DNA from: Dielma sp000508965
GTDB taxonomy: Bacteria > Bacillota_I > Bacilli_A > Erysipelotrichales > Erysipelotrichaceae
Reading direction: 5' to 3'
Assembly: GCA_000508965.1 (NCBI GenBank)
Contig: BAHV02000016.1
Coordinates: forward strand, 1 to 64,000
DNA length: 64,000 bases
Shown here: piece after piece, positions 24,994-33,991 of the stretch
Layout: every line of letters starts with the position of its first letter
How positions within the stretch are numbered: position 1 is the stretch's first letter
The notes under the pieces: generated by a model
What the model saw: the letters and a program-made list of their open reading frames with translations, nothing else
The model's database searches: none
Told to the model about the DNA's origin: nothing
Position numbers and translations under genes: made by a program

Positions 24994-25995
24994 ATGAAGA
25001 TAGATGAAATTATCAAGAAAAGCATTGAAATTCCAGGTATATCTATAAAACGAGGCGAATTTAGCGCAGAACTCATTCTAAAGGAGAGAGACGGGAAAGG
25101 TTCCATGACTTTTTTCCCTCTGTTCCCAGGAGTTACATTGGCTTATATTTTTGTGAACTCTCCTGCCTGGACAGCCCCAGACTTTCACGATAATGGCTCC
25201 ATGGAAACAGGACCATTACTCTTAAATTACTGTGTAACAGGGCGATGCGAACTCATCCTGAATAACGGGAACTTTGTGTATGTGAAAGATGGGGAGATAT
25301 CCTTAACCGAACGATTCGCCAGACAGCAATACGTTTATCCCCGCCGAATCTATGAAGGAATTGAGTTTTTTGTGGATATGGATACCGTAAATGCTCAAAG
25401 CTCCTGGGTAGAGGCTGAATTTGATATTGATTTCCACAGACTCAGAGATCTTTACTGCCCGGATGGGGGTACTTATATTGCGTCGGTTACGACTGAGATA
25501 GAAGAAGTCTTAAAAAAGCTGTGGTCATTACTGGATATTTCTGTTCCGCTGGCAATCCCACAAATGAAAATCTATACCCTTGCCCTGTTTTCACTGCTTC
25601 AAAATCTGAAAGAAATACCACCTTCCCAATCCTGCACATTCTTCACAGAAACACAGGTAGACATTGCAAAACGTGTGGAAAAAATCATCACTTCTGATCT
25701 GCGCCAACACCATCCTGCGTGGGAACTGGCTGCACAGTTTTCCGTCAGTGAAACCAGCCTGAAGAACTACTTTCGCGGAGTTTATGGTCAAAATATATCA
25801 ATTTATTTACGTGAAATTCGTATGCAACGAGCTGCTGAATTACTCACTACTACAAACTTATCTGTATCGGAAATTGCAGAACAAGTTGGTTATTTGAATC
25901 AAAGCAAGTTTTCTTCGGCATTTAAGAAGCAGTTCAACGCTTCGCCATTAGAATTTAAGCGCCGCAAAAATTTAGAGAGAAATACTTCCAACTGA
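24994..25995 (+). CDS. AraC-family activator (YbtA-like context)
   Basis: 333 residues. The N-terminal 200 residues form the ligand-sensing part (with YCVTGRCELILNNGNFVYVK, a cupin-like stretch). The C-terminal AraC domain has two HTHs: WELAAQFSVSETSLKNYFRG and LSVSEIAEQVGYLNQSKFSS followed by AFKKQFNASPLEFKRR. YbtA and PchR are AraC proteins that activate siderophore genes when bound to the siderophore complex. Position between transporter and NRPS genes supports a like role here. A strong promoter lies at 24910-24938 and AGGAG before the ATG. Confidence 0.87.
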   Translation: MKIDEIIKKSIEIPGISIKRGEFSAELILKERDGKGSMTFFPLFPGVTLAYIFVNSPAWTAPDFHDNGSMETGPLLLNYCVTGRCELILNNGNFVYVKDGEISLTERFARQQYVYPRRIYEGIEFFVDMDTVNAQSSWVEAEFDIDFHRLRDLYCPDGGTYIASVTTEIEEVLKKLWSLLDISVPLAIPQMKIYTLALFSLLQNLKEIPPSQSCTFFTETQVDIAKRVEKIITSDLRQHHPAWELAAQFSVSETSLKNYFRGVYGQNISIYLREIRMQRAAELLTTTNLSVSEIAEQVGYLNQSKFSSAFKKQFNASPLEFKRRKNLERNTSN

Positions 25996-26052
25996 CGGGT
26001 TCTAACATTTTTCACAATAAATATTTTTATTAGAAACTCATGACAAATGAAG

Positions 26053-26089
26053 TCAGAGTCATTTCTTATATTATAGGAAGTGACTCTGA
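26053..26089. terminator. Terminator between converging genes
   Basis: TCAGAGTCATTTC/GAAGTGACTCTGA arms with one mismatch pair and an AT loop, in the gap where the plus-strand AraC gene and the minus-strand reductase gene converge. T-runs on either side support use in both directions. Confidence 0.7.
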
Positions 26090-26131
26090 TTATTATAATT
26101 TATAAAAGTACCTATAAATTTTGCATAAGCT

Positions 26132-27574
26132 TTAATCAATTATTCCTTCTTCAATAGTTTCTTCTTTCCATTGCTCTTTATTCTTAATATACGCATAATA
26201 TTTATATATAAGTTCATATGTCATGGGTTTAATTTCTAGATTCATTTTTTTTAATTCAGAGCGTAAGTTTTCTGTTGAAAATTCTATCTGTCTTTCTTGT
26301 TTCCAATATTTATCATCAAAAAAATCAAGAAATAACGTTATAGGCAAATCATCTCTATTATTCGCAATTTCTATCCATTCGTTTTTTTCTAAAGGTTGCA
26401 AGCAAATCCCTATCCTATCTACAATATCTACAGCATCTTGAAAGCTAATCTCTTTCGTATTTATAACATGATATGTCTTGCCATATTGATCTTCTATTTG
26501 GGATATTCCTACCACGATTTTCGCGACATCATCTATCGCAATCGGCGCTATGCTTCCTTTAATATCAGGATATACTCCTAGAATTAAACAACTTTTTATT
26601 ATTCTAAAAATAAAGTCTCCATCATTACATACTCCTGTTTCCGAATCCCCAACAACATGCCCCAATCTGTAAACCATTACAGGGATTCCACATTCTTTTG
26701 CTTTCCATATCAGTCCCTCTGCAACCCATTTACTTTGTGTATAACCAATAGGTAAAATACCCGGATCAGAAATATCATCATTTTCCATAATTATATTATC
26801 GTTTGTTCTAAATTTTGAAAAAATTGATATTGTGGAAATATAAAATATTGCTTTTATTTTCTTATATCCTGCAAACCGTATTATTTCTTTTGTTCCATTT
26901 ACATTTATATTCTTTAATTCATAGTAATCGCTCAAAAAATGTACCTTTGCTCCATTATGATAAATACAATCAACTTTTTCAGCTAATTTCTCATAAACAT
27001 CCATGTCCATTCCCAGATTAGGTTCTCCCAAATCGCCTAAAACGATATGAACTCTTGCTTCTTCATAAAGTGACATATTAATTTTATTTAATACTCCTTC
27101 TAATCTGTCCTGTGCAGCTTCCATTGATTTCGCCCTTATCAAGCAATATATTTCCATATTAGTTTGCCTTAATATTTCTTTCAACAGATAGTTTCCTAAA
27201 TTTCCTGTTGCTCCCGTCAATAGACATACTTCTTTTTTTATTGGCACACTCTTTCCTTTTAAATCTATATCCAATTTTACTTCCATCTCTAATTCTTTTG
27301 ATGTCAACCCTGCTTTTAAGCAACCATTTAAAATTTCATATATGGCATTACTTAGTTTTTCTACTGTAGGATAAGAAAAAATATATGAAAATGGTATATC
27401 TATGGAATTATCAAATAATTTTTTTATTTCCCCAACTATCCGAATTGCATTTAAACTATTTCCTCCTATCAGAAAATAATTTTCATTTATTTTCAAATCC
27501 TTTCCCAGTTCTTCGCTCCATATTTTTTTTATTTCATCTTGTAATTCATATACAGTATACTTGTTTTTTCTCAT
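26132..27574 (-). CDS. Carrier protein-thioester reductase (PCP-TD) didomain
   Basis: 480 residues. Residues 1-80 are a peptidyl carrier domain with the phosphopantetheine Ser in NYFLIGGNSLNAIRIVGEI. From about 110 there is a Lys2/CarA-type reductase: nucleotide loop LLTGATGNLGNYLLKEI, YHNGAKVHFL, the SDR residues YISTISIF and YTQSKWVAEGL. Such domains use NAD(P)H to release a thioester as aldehyde or alcohol. It is separate from the NRPS, so it could add a last step or act in trans. The gene is AT-rich like 27-33 kb and unlike the cluster's right half. Confidence 0.88.
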   Translation of the reverse strand: MRKNKYTVYELQDEIKKIWSEELGKDLKINENYFLIGGNSLNAIRIVGEIKKLFDNSIDIPFSYIFSYPTVEKLSNAIYEILNGCLKAGLTSKELEMEVKLDIDLKGKSVPIKKEVCLLTGATGNLGNYLLKEILRQTNMEIYCLIRAKSMEAAQDRLEGVLNKINMSLYEEARVHIVLGDLGEPNLGMDMDVYEKLAEKVDCIYHNGAKVHFLSDYYELKNINVNGTKEIIRFAGYKKIKAIFYISTISIFSKFRTNDNIIMENDDISDPGILPIGYTQSKWVAEGLIWKAKECGIPVMVYRLGHVVGDSETGVCNDGDFIFRIIKSCLILGVYPDIKGSIAPIAIDDVAKIVVGISQIEDQYGKTYHVINTKEISFQDAVDIVDRIGICLQPLEKNEWIEIANNRDDLPITLFLDFFDDKYWKQERQIEFSTENLRSELKKMNLEIKPMTYELIYKYYAYIKNKEQWKEETIEEGIID

Positions 27575-27634
27575 ATGGCTTTTATTGTTTCTCCTACTAT
27601 TATCATTATATGTTCTACATAAATAATCCTTAAT

Positions 27635-28692
27635 TTAAAGCCCCTTAATACAAATTGGCGGAAATTTATCGGGATAAATATCATGTGTAGGTCCTATACA
27701 TGTGCCAATATCATTCCATAACTTACATAAATTCAATTGGTATTGTATAAACTGTCGATCACATTTTTCTTTAATTATAGTAATAAATTCATCAAAGGCA
27801 TTGGCTATTCCCTCCGGCCATATATTCTCATATATGTCTTGATATGTGTATTGAAGGCATTCTTCGTTTAACACTTCACTTACTTTTTGTTTTGAATACT
27901 CATTGTCTCCAAACAGCTCTAGTATATTATCTTTCTTAGGGATAAAATATCGCGGTTCCCACAGTACAGCTCCTATGGAATTATCCATAACTAATTGACC
28001 GCTTTTTGTAAAAACTACGATTCTATGAAATAATAATGCATAATTGTCTGAGTCTTGCGAAACCATTCTATTTTCAACTTTCAATATCAACGGAATTTCG
28101 TTTATGCTCCCTTCCAGTATTGTTAATATTCCATTTTTTTCTCCTGTCTTATATACTTTACATGGTGTAATCCCTCCCAACATTTTCCCTATAATGTCCA
28201 AAAGAGGATACAATACTTGTATACTACATTCTGCTTCTACTAAAATCGGATCCGCTAAATGAAGAATTTTATTTGCATATCTAATAGCTGCCATACCAGA
28301 CGGTAGCTTTGAATAAAAATTATTAATATAATAATGGCATTTATTCGCTATTGCTATTGCATACAATTCCTTCGCATCTGTAAAATGAACTGGTTGCTCT
28401 TGAATCACGTTTATTCCTTTTTTTAAACACTCTTTAGCAATTTCCGTTCCTTTTCCACCAGTAATAGATGATTTTACAGCCACACATACAATATCTACTT
28501 CACTGCTACTTATTTGTGAAACATTTGTATATAATGGAACGCCATTACTTTCTGCACACTTTCTAGATTGTTGACTCCCTTTTGATAATATCCCAACCAA
28601 CTTACATTTTGTAGTTTTTCTTGTGATACCTTCTATATATATTCTTCCAAAGTTTGTCCCACAAACTATAACCGATAAAATTTATTTTCCAT
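27635..28692 (-). pseudogene. Thiazolinyl imide reductase (Irp3/PchG-like), frameshifted N-terminus
   Basis: The main frame (stop 27635-27637, usable TTG at 28600) gives 321 residues. It has an Irp3/PchG-like sequence: IVCVAVKSSITGGKGTEIA, INVIQEQPVHFTDAKEL, YINNFYSKLP. These enzymes use NADPH to reduce one thiazoline ring to thiazolidine. The nucleotide-binding start lies upstream without a start codon: IVCGTNFGRIYIEGIT. An ATG at 28690-28692 opens MENKFYRL and then stops at 28666-28668. Adding one base near 28668-28671 gives MENKFYRLIVCGTNFGR, the expected N-terminus. So the gene appears broken by a single-base deletion, unless this is a sequencing error. Confidence 0.8.
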
Positions 28693-28742
28693 ATTTAATT
28701 TCATCCTATCTACTTTGTTTAATATAATTCATAATCTTAATC

Positions 28743-28790
28743 AAAGAGAATAAAGTAAACATCTATAGTTGTATTTACTTTATTCTCTTT
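28743..28790 (-). terminator. Long-stem terminator/attenuator after the NRPS
   Basis: Perfect 17-base arms (AAAGAGAATAAAGTAAA and its complement) with a 14-base loop, immediately after the NRPS stop and before the imide reductase. It would end or limit read-through into the two reductase genes. Confidence 0.85.
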
Positions 28791-28795
28791 TTTGT

Positions 28796-31700
28796 TTATT
28801 TTATTAACTTGGCCACTTCACGCACATATGGTTCTTTAAGACAGCTAATATGTTCCCCTGGAATATAATCTACAGTTAATTGTCCTAACACAATGTTTTC
28901 CCACAAACTTTTATTGGTAATATTTCTAACAGGGAAAAAATGCTTCGTATCATCTTCCACAAACATTGCTTGTACATCTCCTACATATACCGAAGGTTCA
29001 TAGTGCATGATTCCTTTGAAACTGTGTCGAAACAGAAGAAACAACATTTTAAACATACTTACATTATCCGCATCAATTTTCTCATCACCAGAAACATTCT
29101 CATATATTTTTTTTAGCCTTTCTTCTTGTGATAATTTATTTAATTTTCTAAAACTCATGCCCAAAATTTCATATTCTCCATGTAATGCACATAGATCTCC
29201 TATCGATATACCTTTATCCCCATTTTCCTCTTTGTATGTCTCTAGTGCTTTTTGTAGCAAATCATTACTCCCCAAATATCCGGCTTTTTCTATATCCGCT
29301 CCTATAGACAGTCCAAATGCCCTTTCAAGAAGCAGTTCATTATCATAATTATGACCGCACAGACTTGAGCTGATTGTAATTACTCTGCTTACATTTTTCC
29401 CTTTCTCAACCAGAATTCTTGCCGTTTCCAAAGCCAACCATCCGCCAACACAATAACCAATTAAAATATACTCTTCTGCTGGATGCTCTTCTAAAATGTC
29501 TGCATATACTTTCGCAGTTTCGATGATCAAACTATCCGTATCTCTCTCCAAATATTTATCAAAACTCCCAAAATTGAAGCCACATAGCAGATCACAAGGA
29601 GCACTGATATTTGCTAAATATGGAAGAAGTTCTTTATAGGAACTTAATGTTCCTGTTCCAGCATGAAAAAGTACTCTTGCCTTTTTACAATCTCCCTCCG
29701 CATCTTTGAACGTAATAAATGGAGAAATTTCTGGGACATTCTCCTTTTTTTCACTTTTTGTCACAAAATTATTTTGTAATTTTTCGGCAATTCCTCTTAT
29801 AGTTGCATTTTTCATCATCTCCATCATTAAAGCATCCCATTTCCAGTTTTTTGCTTCCGGTAAGTTTTGAATCATTTTACTAATCGCTTGTGCAATGAGT
29901 AATGAATCACCACCTATCGAATAGAAATCATCATTTCGTCCTATGTTCTGACAACCGATAACTTCACACCATATTCTCTCAATTCGCTTTTCCAAGTCAT
30001 CAATGCATTCTTCTTTTTTCTCTGTTTGATTAGAATTGTTTTTTTGTAAATACAATTTTTTCCTATCAATTTTGCCATTATTAGTCATTGGCAACTCTCT
30101 TAACTGAACTATTCTATTCGGAATCATATATGTAGGAATTTTCCCTTTTAAATATTCTTTTATTTCTCTTATATTTAATTCACTTTCCGACGAAAATTGA
30201 ATTCCCATCAATACTTGTCCAGCAGGATATAAAATGTCGTTTTTTTCAGGATATGACATAAAAATATTACCCTCCATAGTTTTGATAATGCGTTGCCACT
30301 CATCAAAATTTATAAATATACTTTCACTTATTTTACGCCCATCCTCATATTTAACAGCCGCTTCTGCGAACTCAAACTCCACAGATGTCATCAGTGCATA
30401 TCTTTTTCTTACTTCTTCTATAATAAATAAACTACCTTCATTATGAAGCATTTCTTTTAGATTATTGAGACTTTTTTTAATATCAACAGCATTATGCAAA
30501 ACATTTCCACATAATATAATATCAAATTTCTCATTTTCAAATCCTTGTTCCCAATTCGATTTATTAATATCATAGATTTTGTATCGAATCCAATCATTAT
30601 ATTGTGAAAAAATCACTTTTGCCTTATTGAAAAAGAAATTAGATATATCTGTAAAATAATATTCTACATTACATGACTGTATTTTACTTAATAATTCTAT
30701 GCTACTACCTCCAACTCCAGCTCCAACCTCCAAAATTCTTATTTTCTTTTTCTTTTGCTGTTTTATAATCTCTAATACTTCGTTGTGAAGTATTCTGTTA
30801 ATAGATCTATTAACAATATTATCTTTATATGCAGCATATGCTATATCAAAATTTCCTTGAGGGAACAACAACTCATTCGGATGCATTACTCCTGTAATTA
30901 ACTCTTTGAGATGCATGGAGGACTCATGTATATACTCCATCAATACGTCACTATATTGAATCTTCTTATCTACTAATTTCCACTCTTCCTCTGCTTTTTC
31001 TGCAATATTAGTACTATATATCTCTTCAATATAAAATCCTTCTTTATCCAAATGAAGATATTTGTTTTCTTTTAAAGCCATCAACCATCGCATAAGTAGC
31101 TGCTCATATTTCGGTATTACATTTAAAATACCTTTAATTTGTTCGAAGGAGTATCGCTTTTCAACATCCTCAAATACTTTTTCATTTACCAAAAAGCGTA
31201 AGATATACATCAAGGCTGTTTTATCTGCTTTTTCAATCCATTCTTGAAATTCCTTTCTTGTAAATTGAAATTTAAATTCTTTCTCCTCATCAATTATTTT
31301 TTTCTCTATTACCTTTTTTTCTTGCTTGCCTTTATTTCCTAGAATGTAAGCAGTTAAACTACCCTCATTACTTTTTACAACTACTGCATTTTCTATTCCC
31401 GGGTATCTCTTTAATGCATTTTCTATTTCGCCTAACTCCACTCTGTATCCATTAATTTTTACTTGTGTATCTTTTCTTCCTACAAATTCAATTACCCCAT
31501 CTTCCCTATATAAACCCAAATCACCCGTTTTATATACTCTTTCCTCAATTTCAGTAATAAATTGAAATTTTTGATCTGAGAGAGTTACATCATTCATATA
31601 TCCTTTCGCAAGACTCTTTCCAGCTATACAAATCTCTCCTATAACATAATCAAGGCAAGGCAAATTCTTTTCATTCAAAATATAAAATCTTTGATTAGAT

Positions 31701-32086
31701 AAAGGAATTCCATAAGGTATATTTTTATCCGTACTTTTTACTCTATCCGTTGGATAATATATGGACCAAATGCCCCCTTCCGTAGCTCCGCCCAAACTAA
31801 TACATTGAACATTTGGCATTTTTTGATGAATTTTTTCAACTAATTTAACTGGAATCCAATCCCCTGATAGCAAAATTAAGCGCAATGTATCCAGCTTGTA
31901 CTCGGTAGTCTGTAAATAAGCCATATACATTTCCATTTGCGCCGGAACCAAATTAAGCACTGTTACACCATGTTCCTGACATAGTTTAAACCAAAAGGAA
32001 ACTTTTTCCTTTTCTGTTTCTGATGGTAAAATCAATGTTGCCCCAACAAAAAAATGTCGCAAAAATATCAAATACAGATAAATCAA
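28796..32086 (-). CDS. NRPS, third module 3' part: A(MT)-PCP-TE
   Basis: About 1085 meaningful residues. It continues the adenylation domain begun in the frame at 31986-32792 (FFVGATLILPS, LILLSGDWIPV, TGDLGLYREDGVIEFVGRKD, QVKINGYRVELGEIE). A methyltransferase is inserted after A8 with SAM loop RILEVGAGVGGSS near 455. The A domain then resumes and ends NGKIDRKKL. A carrier domain (DDFYSIGGDSLLIAQ, near 722) and a thioesterase near 780-1096 follow. The TE nucleophile motif reads GYCVGG, Cys in place of Ser. The layout equals PchF (Cy-A(MT)-PCP-TE). The true start is lost at a 7-T run (32048-32054); the first ~10 residues are out-of-frame noise. AT-rich. Confidence 0.85.
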   Translation of the reverse strand: MIYLYLIFLRHFFVGATLILPSETEKEKVSFWFKLCQEHGVTVLNLVPAQMEMYMAYLQTTEYKLDTLRLILLSGDWIPVKLVEKIHQKMPNVQCISLGGATEGGIWSIYYPTDRVKSTDKNIPYGIPLSNQRFYILNEKNLPCLDYVIGEICIAGKSLAKGYMNDVTLSDQKFQFITEIEERVYKTGDLGLYREDGVIEFVGRKDTQVKINGYRVELGEIENALKRYPGIENAVVVKSNEGSLTAYILGNKGKQEKKVIEKKIIDEEKEFKFQFTRKEFQEWIEKADKTALMYILRFLVNEKVFEDVEKRYSFEQIKGILNVIPKYEQLLMRWLMALKENKYLHLDKEGFYIEEIYSTNIAEKAEEEWKLVDKKIQYSDVLMEYIHESSMHLKELITGVMHPNELLFPQGNFDIAYAAYKDNIVNRSINRILHNEVLEIIKQQKKKKIRILEVGAGVGGSSIELLSKIQSCNVEYYFTDISNFFFNKAKVIFSQYNDWIRYKIYDINKSNWEQGFENEKFDIILCGNVLHNAVDIKKSLNNLKEMLHNEGSLFIIEEVRKRYALMTSVEFEFAEAAVKYEDGRKISESIFINFDEWQRIIKTMEGNIFMSYPEKNDILYPAGQVLMGIQFSSESELNIREIKEYLKGKIPTYMIPNRIVQLRELPMTNNGKIDRKKLYLQKNNSNQTEKKEECIDDLEKRIERIWCEVIGCQNIGRNDDFYSIGGDSLLIAQAISKMIQNLPEAKNWKWDALMMEMMKNATIRGIAEKLQNNFVTKSEKKENVPEISPFITFKDAEGDCKKARVLFHAGTGTLSSYKELLPYLANISAPCDLLCGFNFGSFDKYLERDTDSLIIETAKVYADILEEHPAEEYILIGYCVGGWLALETARILVEKGKNVSRVITISSSLCGHNYDNELLLERAFGLSIGADIEKAGYLGSNDLLQKALETYKEENGDKGISIGDLCALHGEYEILGMSFRKLNKLSQEERLKKIYENVSGDEKIDADNVSMFKMLFLLFRHSFKGIMHYEPSVYVGDVQAMFVEDDTKHFFPVRNITNKSLWENIVLGQLTVDYIPGEHISCLKEPYVREVAKLIK

Positions 32087-32792
32087 AGTATAAATTTGAA
32101 ATTCCGAATATTCTATCTTTCTCTGAAATATTAAATTTCTTGCACATATCCATAATTGTATTCATCGCTGCGGCATGACTCATCTCTACTCCTTTTGGAA
32201 TTCCTGTACTTCCAGATGTAAAAATACAGTATGCCGTTGACTGTGGATCAATATACTTATATTTTATATCCCATACGTTGTTAAGCATTTCCGCATTTAG
32301 CAATATACTTTTTTCATCTTTCCAGCATGTTTGTTCATCACATATATTCAATTTTATATTAGCTTGAATCATTATTTGTTGTATCCGTTCAGCTGGTTGC
32401 GTAATATCAATTGGCACATATACTGCTCCAACTGACATTACCGCAACCACTGACGCAACTTGCCATACACCTTTTTCAAGCAAAATGCCTATTTTATCCT
32501 CTTCCTCTACATTTTTTTCTATTAATCGCTGTTGAATTGCACTTACATATTTTAGAAGATCGCTATATGAATATTTCTCTTTCTGATAAATAAGCGCAGT
32601 ATTATAAGGTGTATTCCTACATCTCGTAAAAAAACCATCAACTAAAGATTTCTCATCAAAAGGGGTATTGGTATCATTAACTCTTGCCCGTATTTCTTTT
32701 GTTCTATCGCTTATCCCTACTTCTAAATTTTTTTCAAAAAAATCCTCGTCGCTTATGCTTTTATTAATTAGCTGGATGAATGATGCAAACAT
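31986..32792 (-). pseudogene. NRPS, third module 5' fragment: end of Cy and first half of A
   Basis: The frame, open from about 32840, begins WDIRDGVFPKGLIDEMFASF, the conserved tail of a heterocyclisation domain. It then encodes the N-terminal half of an A domain: YCIFTSGSTGIPKGVEMSHA and YFDLSVFDIFATFF. At the run of seven T it slips to FCWGNIDFTIRNRKGKS and stops. With six T the frame would continue FFVGATLILPSE, the sequence of the downstream frame. The A signature residues D-L-F...N...L-S fit a cysteine-type pocket. This and 28796-32086 were one gene. Confidence 0.8.
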
Positions 32793-32827
32793 TTCATCAA
32801 TTAATCCTTTTGGAAATACCCCATCTC

Positions 32828-33991
32828 TTATATCCCAACACTTACGCGAATCCTCAGGATATTTTCATACTCGTCTAAAAGTCCCCTTTCCAAAGGAGTT
32901 GTTATTTCTGTTTTTTCCTTATTATTTTCTTCCTCGTATTGATACTCTTCTGCCAATTTTTTTCTATTTATCTTGCCATTATCTGTAAGTGGAAACTCAT
33001 TTATATTAAAAATCCGCTTTGGTATCTCATATTTAGGAATTGTCGATTCTAATTTTTTCTTAATTATTTTTTCATCGTAATAAAGTTTTCCTTCTACTAT
33101 TCCAATTATTACAATTCCATTGTTCCTTTTAATAGGAATTACCACAGACCTATTTTCTGGGAAAATATCGGATACAGCAGCTTCAATTTCGCCCAACTCT
33201 ACCCTGTACCCATTGATTTTCACCTGATTATCCAGTCTTCCAAGGAATTCAATATTACCGTCATTCCAGTACCGTCCCATATCCCCGGTACAATACAGTC
33301 GTTCTCCATTTCTATCTAAAACAACAAATTTTTCCTCTGTTTTTTCTTTATCGTTTAAATATCCCTGTGCAACACCGTCTCCGGCAATATAAAGCGTCCC
33401 TGGTACCCAGTCCGGACAATCTTCCATATTCTGATCCAGAATATAATACTTCTGGTTTGCAAGTGGTTTTCCATACGGAATACTCTTCCAATCTTCCGGC
33501 ACAACCTCTGGAATCTCGAAATGATTAGACCAGATACTGCCTTCTGTTGCTCCTCCAAGAGCAACAATCTCAACATTCTGGAACAGATTACGAATTCTCC
33601 CCGGAAGTGAAACAGGAACCCAGTCGCCACTCATCATTATCAACCGCAGCGATTGTGAAGTTACCTGCCTTTGATATTCCTCATATTCTGCCAGCATTTC
33701 TACAAAAGCTGGCACGCTGTTCCATACGGTAATATTCTCATGATTCAACCAGTGAATCCAATGCGCTGGATCTTTTCCATATTCCGGATCCGGAAGAACC
33801 AATTTCCCACCTGCGCCTAAAACGCCAAAAACATCATAAACAGACAGACTGCCATTCTTTCTGTGACAGTTTTGCGCTCCGGCGACAGAAACGCTGCTCT
33901 GTAATCTGGCTTTCGTTCTTTGCAAGCGGCAGATCCGGTGCGTCCGCAAAAGTCTCCACCCGGTCTTCCCAATATTTTTTATCTTTCTCAT
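32828..33991 (-). pseudogene. NRPS, second module fragment: A domain and start of PCP
   Basis: Homology starts at about 33851 with GSLSVYDVFGVLGAGGKLVL, the A4 region of an adenylation domain; residues before that are noise in the wrong frame. It continues ITVWNSVPAFVEML, LRLIMMSGDWVPV, LYCTGDMGRYWNDGNIEFLG and QVKINGYRVELGEIE, then A10 LTDNGKINRKKL. The PCP begins TPLERGLLDEYENIL and breaks off at RVSVGI-stop. Pocket residues D-L-Y...N...M-S resemble cysteine-activating domains. Base composition falls sharply near 33100-33200, just after the A8 motif, so this domain itself is a chimera. Confidence 0.75.
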
